Source: Bacteroidales bacterium
GTDB taxonomy: Bacteria > Bacteroidota > Bacteroidia > Bacteroidales > Muribaculaceae
NCBI GenBank assembly: GCA_004553485.1
Contig: SFLG01000067.1
Location: forward strand, 1-15,112
Reading direction: 5' to 3'
DNA: 15,112 nucleotides
A model generated the notes under the pieces. The model had not been told where the DNA came from and made no database searches. It saw only the letters and a program-made list of their open reading frames with translations. The translations under genes were made by a program, and so were the position numbers. Shown piece after piece: positions 7,477-14,164 of this stretch. Within the stretch, counting starts at the first letter, position 1; the number at the start of each line of letters is the position of its first letter.

Positions 7477-7483
7477 CGCCGCA

Positions 7484-8515
7484 ATGAAAAGATTAACCTC
7501 GGCATATATCGCCATACTGACGGCGGCGCTGGCGCTGACGTCGTGCCACTCCATCCCCGAATACGAAAACACGGGCAAGGGAAATTTCGAGCAGCTGTGG
7601 ACGCTGTTTGACGAGCACTACTGCTTTTTTGAGGAGAGCGGCGTGGACTGGGACTCGGTGTACCGTGCCTACGCCCCGCGCGTCGAGTCGTGCCGCACGC
7701 AGCGCGAGCTGTTCAGGCTGTGCGCCGATATGGTTAACGAGCTGCGCGACGGACACGTCAACCTGGCCTCGCCCTTCGGCACATCTTATTATAAGAAGTG
7801 GTGGAGCGACTATCCGCAGAACTACAACCAACGCATCGTCGAGGAGAACTACCTCTACTTCGGCGGGCAGCAGATTGGCGCCGTGACGTATGCCGTGCTG
7901 CCGCAGAATATCGGTTACATCTCCATCCCCACCTTCAGCAGTGGCATCGGCGAGGGCAACCTCGACTACATCATCAACTACATGGCGCTTTGCGACGGCC
8001 TGATAATCGATGTGCGCGACAACGGCGGCGGCAGCATCGACAATGTCGAGACGTGGGTGTCGCGGTTCATCACCGAGCGCACTCTTGCCGGGTCGATATG
8101 TCACAAGACGGGTAAAGGGCACAATGATTTCTCCGAGCCGTACGAATACTATTTCGAGCCGCCGTCCGGCCATCTGCTGTGGGGCAAGCCGGTGGCCCTG
8201 CTGACAAACCGCAGCACCTTCAGCGCTGCCAATAATTTTGTGTCGATAATGCGGCTGTTGCCCAACATCACCCAAATCGGCGACACCACCGGCGGAGGCT
8301 GCGGCATGCCGCTGTCGTTCGACCTGCCCATCGGCTGGACCGTGCGCATGTCGGCCTGCCCCGTCTACGACCCGCAGGGTCGCCTCACCGAGTTCGGCCT
8401 TCCTCCCCACATCTCCGTCACCCAGACCCCCGCCGACCTCGCCGCCTCCCGCGACCCCATCCTCGACACCGCCATCGCCCACCTCACCCACAACACCGCC
8501 CCCATCCTCCCCTGA
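7484..8515 (+). CDS. S41 family peptidase lipoprotein
   Basis: The 343-residue protein starts at MKRLTSAYIA. This start is preferred over an upstream one at 7406 because it yields a lipoprotein signal ending LTSC (Cys21), placing the enzyme on the periplasmic or outer membrane. It has the S41 (C-terminal processing or tail-specific protease) core: LRDGHVNL near 87-94, IIDVRDNGGGS at 174-184, and the nucleophile region TNRSTFSAAN with likely Ser247. The glycine-rich GDTTGGGCG follows at 266-274. No PDZ domain is apparent between the N-terminal part and the core, and the lysine of the classical Ser-Lys dyad is absent from the usual place. It may therefore use a tricorn-like His/Ser/Glu arrangement, with His91 a candidate. 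Its substrate is unknown. Seven bases separate it from the broken gene upstream. Confidence 0.87.
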   Translation: MKRLTSAYIAILTAALALTSCHSIPEYENTGKGNFEQLWTLFDEHYCFFEESGVDWDSVYRAYAPRVESCRTQRELFRLCADMVNELRDGHVNLASPFGTSYYKKWWSDYPQNYNQRIVEENYLYFGGQQIGAVTYAVLPQNIGYISIPTFSSGIGEGNLDYIINYMALCDGLIIDVRDNGGGSIDNVETWVSRFITERTLAGSICHKTGKGHNDFSEPYEYYFEPPSGHLLWGKPVALLTNRSTFSAANNFVSIMRLLPNITQIGDTTGGGCGMPLSFDLPIGWTVRMSACPVYDPQGRLTEFGLPPHISVTQTPADLAASRDPILDTAIAHLTHNTAPILP

Positions 8516-8521
8516 CGCCAC

Positions 8522-8644
8522 ACCGATAGCAGTGACGGCACCGCGGCTTTTGCCAGCTGCGGCGCGGGCCTGCGTGTGTGCTTACCGTTATCGGTCGAGC
8601 TCGACCGATAACCGTGACGGGCACGCGGCTGTTGCCCGCAGCGG
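8522..8644. repeat. 26-bp perfect palindrome with a 41-bp imperfect direct repeat
   Basis: Between two convergent genes lies the perfect palindrome 8587-8612, with half-site GTTATCGGTCGAG. It extends outward past one mismatch by two more pairs. The right arm forms the start of a 41-base unit (8604-8644) that also occurs at 8522-8562, with 33 of 41 positions matching and an 82-base period. No T tract follows on either strand, so it is not a standard intrinsic terminator. No gene is visible in the 182-base gap. Confidence 0.85.
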
Positions 8645-8697
8645 TGGCCTGTTGCGGCGGGCGGGGCGGGTTAGGCCGGCGGGTGTGCTTTGTGGGG

Positions 8698-9765
8698 TTA
8701 GAGTTGGGAGAAGTGGCGGCGGGAGCGGAGGTAGTAGGCGGTGAGGATGTTGTGGCGGGTGTCGGGACGGGTGTCGAGGAGGTCGGTGGCGGGGTGCGCG
8801 GTGTAGTCGGGACGCATGCGGCGGAAGTCGCGGTGGGCGCGCAGGACGGCCCGGGCGTTGGCGAAGTCGAAGGTGAGGGCGAACTTGGCAAAGGCGACGG
8901 TGTCGAGCACGCGTCGCACAAAGAGTTTGCGGCGGCGCGTGCTGTCGGGCAGGTTTTTGTGCAACAGCAGCAGGTTGTTGCGGAAATTAAGGTAGGTCTT
9001 GCGCGGGTTGGAGGCGGGCAGCGAGCCGCCGCCGAGGTGGTAGACATAGCTTGTGGGTACGGCGTAGATCTGCCATTCGGCAAGGAGCATGCGCCAGCAC
9101 AGGTCTATCTCCTCCATGTGGGCGAAGAACTTCTCGTCGAGGCCTCCCACTTCGAGGTATATCTTTGTACGTACTGTCAGCGCCGCGCCGGTGGCCCAGA
9201 AGACGGGGATGGGGTCGTCGTACTGGCCGTGGTCCTTCTCGCAGGTGCCAAGGATGCGTCCGCGGCAGTAGGGGAAGCCGTGTTTGTCGATAAATCCGCC
9301 CGAGGCACCGGCATACTCGAAGGTGTCGCGCTGAGTGTCGGCAAGGATTTTGGGCTGGACGGCGGCGACATCGGGATGGGCGTCGAGGAAGTCAATGAGC
9401 GGTTCGAGCCATCCGTCCGGCGTCTCGACATCGCTGTTGAGCAGGACGGTGTATTCGTAGCCCTTCTCGGCGGCGAGGGCGAGGGCGCGGTTGTAGCCGC
9501 CGGCAAAGCCGTAGTTCTGGTCGAACGGCCACACCTCCACCCCGGGGAAGTCCGAGGCGAGCAGGGCAAGCGAGCCGTCGGTGGAGCCGTTGTCGGCGAC
9601 GATTACCGTCCCGCAGCTGCCGGTATTGGCGGCCACGAAAGGCAGATAGCGGCGCAGCAGAGCCTCGCCGTTCCAGTTGAGTATGATGACGGCGCAACGC
9701 GGAGCCTCCTTGGCGGCGTTGTCCGTGCGGTTGTCCGTGCGGTTGTCAGTGTTTTGCTGTGTCAT
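8698..9765 (-). CDS. Glycosyltransferase family 2 (rhamnosyltransferase-like)
   Basis: From Met at 9765 the protein has 355 residues. A GT-A fold glycosyltransferase domain follows a short TDNR-repeat N-terminus: VIILNWNGE (26-34), VADNGSTDGS (56-65), LLNSDVE (108-114, the metal/nucleotide-sugar site), GAALTVR, and HMEEIDLCWRM, a late acidic motif of the family. It would transfer a sugar from a nucleotide donor to a glycan, probably for lipopolysaccharide or another envelope polymer. It has no signal peptide, so it is cytoplasmic or on the inner face of the membrane. An upstream Met at 9825 would lie deeper inside the acyltransferase gene and adds no conserved sequence, so 9765 is preferred. 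The gene overlaps the acyltransferase by 20 bases, suggesting coupled expression and related roles. Confidence 0.88.
   Translation of the reverse strand: MTQQNTDNRTDNRTDNAAKEAPRCAVIILNWNGEALLRRYLPFVAANTGSCGTVIVADNGSTDGSLALLASDFPGVEVWPFDQNYGFAGGYNRALALAAEKGYEYTVLLNSDVETPDGWLEPLIDFLDAHPDVAAVQPKILADTQRDTFEYAGASGGFIDKHGFPYCRGRILGTCEKDHGQYDDPIPVFWATGAALTVRTKIYLEVGGLDEKFFAHMEEIDLCWRMLLAEWQIYAVPTSYVYHLGGGSLPASNPRKTYLNFRNNLLLLHKNLPDSTRRRKLFVRRVLDTVAFAKFALTFDFANARAVLRAHRDFRRMRPDYTAHPATDLLDTRPDTRHNILTAYYLRSRRHFSQL
9718..9751. repeat. 12-bp tandem repeat at the acyltransferase/glycosyltransferase overlap
   Basis: Two identical 12-base units, GTTGTCCGTGCG (9718-9729 and 9730-9741), precede a partial third with one C-to-A change. 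On the minus strand they encode the TDNR repeats of the glycosyltransferase. In the acyltransferase frame, the single-base difference in the third unit turns GGA into the TGA stop (9748-9746). Confidence 0.8.
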
Positions 9766-10666
9766 CGGGTATTTTATGTTTCCAGCGGTTGTGCGACCAC
9801 AGCCATATCGGGGGATTTTCGACAATGTTTTTTTCGAGCAGACGGTAGTACAGCTCGGTCAGCGCGTGCTCGGGCATCTCGGCGGCGTTGTCGGCCATGG
9901 GCACGACGTCGATGTGGTAATGGCCGCGCGACGGCTTGGTTATATGCCAGTAAACCACCGCCATACCAAGGCGACGCGCCACCGTCTCCGTGCCGGTGAT
10001 GGCCAGTGTGGGGCGGCCGAGGAAGGTAACAAGGTGTCCGGCGTCGCCGTGGCTGGGTTTCTGGTCGCTCATAAACCCCGTCACCGAGGCTATGCCCTGC
10101 CGGCGCATCTCGACAAACTTGCGCAGGGCCGAGTTCTTGGGTATGGAAATCGAGCCGAAGCGCGAGCGCACCCTGAGCATCAGCCGGTCAAAGGCCTTGC
10201 TGCGCAGGGGGCGGTAAATCTGGCAGAAGAGGTCGCCCTGCTCCTTCTCGCGCCGGCAGTGCAGGGTCACCGACGGAGCCCATTCCCAGTTGCCGCAGTG
10301 GGCAAAGTAGGCCGTTATTGAGCGGCTCTCGTCGAGGGGACGGGTGATGTGCTCGAGGCCCGACCACGTGAAGCGGCGCTCGACCTCCTCGTCGGAGATG
10401 TGCAGCAGCTTGACGGTCTCGACGATGTAGTCGGCGAAGTTGCGGTAGAACTGACGGCATACGGCCTTTCGCTCGGCCGCGGTCTTGTCGGGGAAGCAGG
10501 CCGCGAGGTTTGCCTCCACCAGCCGGCGCCGGTATCGCACCACATGGTATATCAGCACGTACAGACAGTCGGCCAGGACGTACAGCACCGACAGGGGCAG
10601 CAGGGCCAGGGGGTAGAGAAGACCCAGGAGCAGGTGGTAGGCTATGTCGGCGCGGCAGTCTTTCAT
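9746..10666 (-). CDS. Lipid A biosynthesis-type acyltransferase (LpxL/HtrB family)
   Basis: This 306-residue protein matches the late acyltransferases that add a fatty acid to lipid A or a related glycolipid at the inner face of the cytoplasmic membrane. The evidence is a hydrophobic N-terminal segment (about residues 8-42), the catalytic His-x4-Glu motif in AHCGNWEW (His123, Glu128), SDQKP near 200-204, and a C-terminal WLWSHNRWK. Length is normal for the family. The start ATG overlaps the mtaB stop codon as ATGA, and the stop overlaps the glycosyltransferase start, which indicates translational coupling in one transcript. Which acyl chain and acceptor it uses cannot be read from sequence, so no lpx letter is assigned. 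Confidence 0.9.
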   Translation of the reverse strand: MKDCRADIAYHLLLGLLYPLALLPLSVLYVLADCLYVLIYHVVRYRRRLVEANLAACFPDKTAAERKAVCRQFYRNFADYIVETVKLLHISDEEVERRFTWSGLEHITRPLDESRSITAYFAHCGNWEWAPSVTLHCRREKEQGDLFCQIYRPLRSKAFDRLMLRVRSRFGSISIPKNSALRKFVEMRRQGIASVTGFMSDQKPSHGDAGHLVTFLGRPTLAITGTETVARRLGMAVVYWHITKPSRGHYHIDVVPMADNAAEMPEHALTELYYRLLEKNIVENPPIWLWSHNRWKHKIPDDTAKH

Positions 10667-11988
10667 TGTTCGGTGACAAGTGTTGCGCGCATAGCCTCGC
10701 CGTCGTCGGTGACGGCATCGAGGCGCACGTTGACGATAGTGTTGTCGAGCTGCGCGGGGGCGTCGACCTGTATGCGTATGTAGTTGTCGGTGAAACCCGA
10801 CATGGGATGCCCGGCCTTGGCGTGCTCGAGCAGGGCGGGACGCACCTGGCCCACGTAGCCTTGCATGAAGTCGCGCAGCTTTTCCTCGCTCAGGCGCAGC
10901 ATCTGCTGTGTGCGCTTGTGCGCTGTCTCCGGTGACACCTTGCCGTCCAGTTCGAGGGCGCGGGTGCCGGGGCGCTCGCTATAGACAAAGACGTGCAGGC
11001 GGCTAATGGGAAGCGAGCGGCAGAAGGCGAGGCTCTCGGCAAAACACTCGTCCGTCTCGCCGCGGGCGCCGACTATGAGGTCGATGCCGATGAAGGCGTC
11101 GGGGATAAGCGCTTTCACCTTTTCGATTTTGTGGCGGAAGAGGGCTGTGTCGTAGCGGCGGCGCATCAGCTCCAGCACCTTGTCCGAGCCGCACTGCAGG
11201 GGGATGTGGAAGTGCGGCATGAAACGTTTTGACGTCGCGCAGAACTCGATGAGCGAGTCGGTGAGGAGGTTGGGCTCGATTGACGATATGCGGTATCGCT
11301 CGATGCCCTCCACCTCGTCCAGGGCGCGGCACAGACCCTCGAAGGTCTCGTCCGTGCCTTTGCCGAAGTCGCCGATGTTGACGCCGGTGATGACAATCTC
11401 CTTGCCTCCTTCGGCGGCGACGGCGCGTGCCTGCTCCACCATCTGCGCTATCGTGCCCGAGCGGGAGCGTCCGCGGGCGCGGGGGATGGTGCAGTAAGAG
11501 CACCAGTAGTCGCATCCGTCCTGCACCTTGAGGAAATAGCGTGTGCGGTCGCCGCGCGAGCACGACGGCGTAAAGTCGCGTATCTCGCGGAAGTCGATGA
11601 CCTCGGTATGCTTCTCGTGGTCGGCTTTCCAGTCGTTGAGAAACTGCAGCAGCCGGTCCTTCTTGTCCGTGCCGGCCACCACGGCCACGCCATCGAGCGC
11701 GGCCACCTCGTCGGCTTTGAGCTGGGCGTAGCAGCCCGTCACAAGGATGGCGGCCTCGGGGTAGCGGCGGTGCAGCGACCGTATGGCTTGGCGACACTTC
11801 TTGTCGGCGACCTCGGTGACCGAGCACGTGTTGACGACGATGAAGTCGGGCGTCTCACCCGTCTGGACACGACGTATGCCGGCCTCGGCGAAGGTGCGTG
11901 CCACCGTCGATGTCTCGGCGAAGTTGAGCTTGCAGCCGAAGGTGTGGAATAATGCTGTCGTATTTTTGAAGACCGAGTCGTCAGTCAT
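10663..11988 (-). CDS. mtaB: tRNA t6A37 methylthiotransferase MtaB
   Basis: The 441-residue protein is a radical SAM methylthiotransferase that converts t6A at tRNA position 37 to ms2t6A. The N-terminal MTTase domain carries the cluster cysteines in FGCKLN (Cys19), NTCSVT (Cys55) and TGCYAQ (Cys86). The radical SAM motif is CDYWCSYC (Cys159, Cys163, Cys166), followed by IPRARGRSRS. A TRAM-like RNA-binding domain forms the C-terminus. ATG at 11988 is chosen; a TTG two codons upstream is possible but unnecessary. Within the family, TFGCKLN and the CTIPRARG motif fit MtaB better than MiaB or RimO. The stop codon overlaps the acyltransferase start by 4 bases. The upstream gap to the lipoprotein gene is 129 bases. 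Confidence 0.92.
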   Translation of the reverse strand: MTDDSVFKNTTALFHTFGCKLNFAETSTVARTFAEAGIRRVQTGETPDFIVVNTCSVTEVADKKCRQAIRSLHRRYPEAAILVTGCYAQLKADEVAALDGVAVVAGTDKKDRLLQFLNDWKADHEKHTEVIDFREIRDFTPSCSRGDRTRYFLKVQDGCDYWCSYCTIPRARGRSRSGTIAQMVEQARAVAAEGGKEIVITGVNIGDFGKGTDETFEGLCRALDEVEGIERYRISSIEPNLLTDSLIEFCATSKRFMPHFHIPLQCGSDKVLELMRRRYDTALFRHKIEKVKALIPDAFIGIDLIVGARGETDECFAESLAFCRSLPISRLHVFVYSERPGTRALELDGKVSPETAHKRTQQMLRLSEEKLRDFMQGYVGQVRPALLEHAKAGHPMSGFTDNYIRIQVDAPAQLDNTIVNVRLDAVTDDGEAMRATLVTEQ

Positions 11989-12068
11989 GTTCAAACTGTT
12001 TTGTCAGGTAGTATCGTTTTTGCTTTTAACAATACTTGGTGCCGCTTTATCAATATTTGGAGCCGTGG

Positions 12069-12101
12069 CAACGTTGTGCCGATGGTTTCGCGTCAACGTT
12101 G
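12069..12101. repeat. Paired CAACGTTG palindromes upstream of mtaB
   Basis: The 8-base palindrome CAACGTTG occurs at 12069-12076 and 12094-12101, 25 bases apart, in the gap between the lipoprotein stop codon and mtaB. It could be a pair of binding sites. I see no -7 box at a convincing place for mtaB. Confidence 0.4.
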
Positions 12102-12117
12102 GGCCGCGGACGGGCGC

Positions 12118-12615
12118 TCAGCGGGTGATGGTCCAGTCGACGCCGTTTGTGCCGATGCGGTAGCGCGTCAGGCCCCAGTGGAACTCGGCGGCGCGTCCGG
12201 AGAGCGGCATGCCGAAGTTCTCGAACACCGCGTAGGTGCTGTGGCAAATGGGGCACTCGGCCACGTTTTTGTCGTTGATGAAGATGCGCACATCGCGCTT
12301 CTGCTCGACGGGGCACGACAGGTCGTATACCACCGGCGCGCCATAGACGTCGCACACAAGCAGCAGTCCGCCAAAGCCGGTGCAGTCCGACACCACGTAG
12401 TAGAACCCGGCGGGCTCGTGCAGCTCTTTGATGAAGCGGCGCGAGTCGAGGGCCCCGTGCACGCCGTAGACGTCCCAGGTGTGCTGTCCGCGGAAGGTGA
12501 GGCTTACAGGGACGGCCGGGATGCGCGTGTCGTCGATATGGTCGCAGCCGGTGCCGAGGGCGACGGCGGCGAAGACAGTGGCGAGGGCAGCGAGGCGTGT
12601 GAGCTTGGAGGGCAT
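12118..12615 (-). CDS. Small lipoprotein with a Rieske-like cysteine motif
   Basis: The 165-residue protein begins with a hydrophobic signal segment ending LGTGC (Cys24), suggesting a lipoprotein, although the lipobox is imperfect. Its second half contains LSCPVEQ (Cys101) and CPICHSTYAVFENFGMPLSG (Cys121, Cys124, His125). The spacing and the Gly-x-Pro-x-Ser-Gly ending resemble the second half of a Rieske 2Fe-2S domain. However, the canonical Cys-x-His of box 1 is absent, and box 2 reads Cys-x2-Cys-His rather than Cys-x2-His. It may bind a metal through cysteines (Cys101, Cys121, Cys124) or have lost the cluster. It sits 13 bases after the SRPBCC gene, probably in the same transcript as pyrE. 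The function is unknown. Confidence 0.75.
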   Translation of the reverse strand: MPSKLTRLAALATVFAAVALGTGCDHIDDTRIPAVPVSLTFRGQHTWDVYGVHGALDSRRFIKELHEPAGFYYVVSDCTGFGGLLLVCDVYGAPVVYDLSCPVEQKRDVRIFINDKNVAECPICHSTYAVFENFGMPLSGRAAEFHWGLTRYRIGTNGVDWTITR

Positions 12616-12628
12616 TGGGTGTGCGGGG

Positions 12629-13051
12629 TCAGAGGCTGGCGATGCTGCCCATGGCGGTGCTGAAGTGGTCGGCCACCTTTTGCATCTGCGGGCCGATTAT
12701 GGGACGCAGCATTGCGGGGATTTCGATGTCGACATCGGTCGACACTTCGGTCTTGGCGGCGTCGTCGGCGACGGGGGAGAGGTTGATGGTGAGGCTGATG
12801 GGCAGGGGGAAAGAGCATGCCAGCACGATGTGCCGGTCGTCGCGTTCGGTGACTTTGAAAACGACTTTTCCGGCCTGTTTGGTGTCCATGCACACCGAGT
12901 CGCTGGTGAAGGTCAGATCGCCCATGTGCTTGCGCACGTCTTCGGGCATTCCGGCGAGCTTATCGTTGAAGGTGGACATGTCGGCGAACTTGTCCGAAAT
13001 TTCGGCTGCGGGCAAATTCACTACCGATGTCTTGCCTGTATATTTTGTCAT
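12629..13051 (-). CDS. SRPBCC/START-like protein
   Basis: The 140-residue soluble protein has the alternating strands of the SRPBCC (Bet v 1, polyketide cyclase-like) ligand-binding fold: an N-terminal strand with VVNLPAAEISDKFADM, a central hydrophobic strand with HIVLACSFPLPISLTINLSP, and a long C-terminal helix ending KVADHFSTAMGSIASL. There is no signal peptide or membrane segment. Its ligand and role are unknown; the fold assignment is from pattern only. It is 53 bases downstream of pyrE and 13 bases upstream of the lipoprotein gene, so it is likely co-transcribed. The pyrE-SRPBCC neighbourship is one I recall from other Bacteroidales. Confidence 0.78.
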   Translation of the reverse strand: MTKYTGKTSVVNLPAAEISDKFADMSTFNDKLAGMPEDVRKHMGDLTFTSDSVCMDTKQAGKVVFKVTERDDRHIVLACSFPLPISLTINLSPVADDAAKTEVSTDVDIEIPAMLRPIIGPQMQKVADHFSTAMGSIASL

Positions 13052-13083
13052 ATAGTGTTGGTTTTATGGTTTTTAAGGGGATA

Positions 13084-13106
13084 GACCGTCCTTTGCCGGA
13101 CGGGTC
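13084..13106. other. Hairpin at the pyrE stop codon
   Basis: GACCGTCC (13084-13091) pairs with GGACGGGTC (13098-13106), with one bulged G and a 6-base loop. It overlaps the pyrE stop codon and lies in the 53-base gap before the SRPBCC gene. No U tract follows on the minus strand, so it may be an mRNA stability or partial-termination element rather than a terminator. Confidence 0.45.
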
Positions 13107-13749
13107 AGCGTTTGGCCCATTCGGCGGGGTCGTCGCGCCATTCCTTGAGGGTCTGTATGTCGGCCTCCTTGATGTAGTGGGTGGCGAGGGCGACATCAAG
13201 CATGGCGTTGAAGTTGGTGAGGCTGTAAAGCTTTACGCCGGCTTTGCGGAAGGCCTTTTCGGCGTGGGGAAAGCCAAAGTCGAACACCGACACCATGCCT
13301 GCCACCTCGCATCCGGCCTGGCGCAGCGACTCGCAGGCTTTGAGCGAGGCGTTGCCGGTTGACACAAGGTCTTCGACGACGACAACCTTCTGGCCGAGTT
13401 TGACGGTGCCCTCGATGATGTTTTCGAGGCCGTGGTCTTTAGGCGTGTCGCGCACAAAAACGTACGGCAGCCCCAGCTCGTCGGCGACGAGAGCGCCCAT
13501 GGCTATCGCTCCGGTGGCTACACCGGCCACACACTCTGCCTCGGGCATGTTTTCGGCGATGACGCGTGCCAGCTCGATTTTGATGAAGGTGCGCACGGCG
13601 GGGTAGGACAGCGCCTTGCGGTTGTCGGGATAGATTGGCGAATTCCAGCCGCTTGCCCAGGTGAAGGGGTTGTCGGGCTGCAGTTTGATGGCGGAAATAC
13701 CCAGAAGTTTCTCGGCGAGAATTCGTTCGACTTGTTTCATGATAGCCAT
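13105..13749 (-). CDS. pyrE: Orotate phosphoribosyltransferase
   Basis: PyrE joins orotate to PRPP to make orotidine 5'-phosphate in pyrimidine synthesis, in the cytoplasm. The 214-residue sequence has the PRPP-binding motif VVVVEDLVSTGNAS (122-135), the N-terminal substrate region IKLQPDNPFTWASGW (21-35), SPIYPDNRK (37-45) and GVATGAIAMGALVA. Length is normal. The start could be the ATG at 13749 or Met4 (13740), which resembles other Bacteroidales PyrE starts more closely; the two differ by three residues. It heads the minus-strand run. A candidate -7 box lies about 80 bases upstream. A hairpin overlaps its stop codon. Confidence 0.95.
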   Translation of the reverse strand: MAIMKQVERILAEKLLGISAIKLQPDNPFTWASGWNSPIYPDNRKALSYPAVRTFIKIELARVIAENMPEAECVAGVATGAIAMGALVADELGLPYVFVRDTPKDHGLENIIEGTVKLGQKVVVVEDLVSTGNASLKACESLRQAGCEVAGMVSVFDFGFPHAEKAFRKAGVKLYSLTNFNAMLDVALATHYIKEADIQTLKEWRDDPAEWAKR

Positions 13750-13827
13750 TGGTTTTTGTGTGAGGCCGTTAGCGGTAACTTAAGAGCGTCGGTTACTGTA
13801 ACGTAAAAGCGTTATTTAATGTGTATG

Positions 13828-13835
13828 CAAATTTA
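13828..13835 (-). promoter_or_regulatory. Candidate Bacteroidetes -7 box for pyrE
   Basis: The minus strand reads TAAATTTG, matching TAnnTTTG, about 80 bases before the pyrE start. No clear TTTG -33 box lies at the usual distance upstream, so this is a candidate. Confidence 0.42.
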
Positions 13836-14073
13836 CACCAAATTAATGTAATATTTTTCGCCTCGCACCAATTTTAATGCCTCGTTTACAATTATTAATA
13901 TTCATTAGGACGAATTTCGACGCCAAAACCGCTGCGCGAAGGCACTTTTTTGGAAAAAAGGCGCAAGAATTTAGTAAAAAACGGAAATTTCGGACAAATC
14001 GTTAAACCTTGGGCGCCCGATTGGCTCAAAATGTAAAGGCCGCAGGAAAGAGACCCCGCAACGCTACACAATC

Positions 14074-14106
14074 CCGGCTTTCGACCGGCTTTCGACCGGC
14101 TTTCAA
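14074..14106. repeat. 11-bp triplet direct repeat
   Basis: CCGGCTTTCGA occurs at 14074-14084 and 14085-14095, and again as CCGGCTTTCAA at 14096-14106. The 11-base period is about one helical turn, so copies would face the same side of DNA. A perfect 10-base palindrome follows 4 bases later. The block ends 58 bases before the start of the His-rich gene and could be a regulator site. Confidence 0.75.
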
Positions 14107-14164
14107 CAATGAGCATGCTCCGAGTGTTTTCAATTAGATGTTCAACGTCCAAAATTTACCGATT

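Larger units (their letters stand above)
13750..14164. other. 415-base AT-rich divergent leader
   Basis: This gap between pyrE and the His-rich protein gene has no credible protein gene. It contains a -7 box candidate for pyrE (13828-13835), an inverted repeat GTTAC-T-GTAAC at 13792-13802, a short AT hairpin at 13945-13960, an 11-bp triplet repeat at 14074-14106 and a perfect palindrome GAGCATGCTC at 14111-14120. No TAnnTTTG box on the plus strand is convincing for the His-rich gene. Confidence 0.6.

Noticed and set aside
8578..9999. Plus-strand open frame of 473 codons across the palindrome and glycosyltransferase
   Set aside because: It is antisense to a well-supported glycosyltransferase and has low-complexity Gly/Val composition.
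11987..12163. Small plus-strand frame with a hydrophobic segment between mtaB and the lipoprotein gene
   Set aside because: Its start overlaps the mtaB start on the other strand and its end overlaps the lipoprotein gene. The hydrophobicity follows from a T-rich intergenic stretch, so a membrane peptide is not supported.
13895..14152. Minus-strand frame of 85 codons in the leader before the His-rich gene
   Set aside because: No motif, no neighbour support, and it spans an AT-rich region with tandem repeats.
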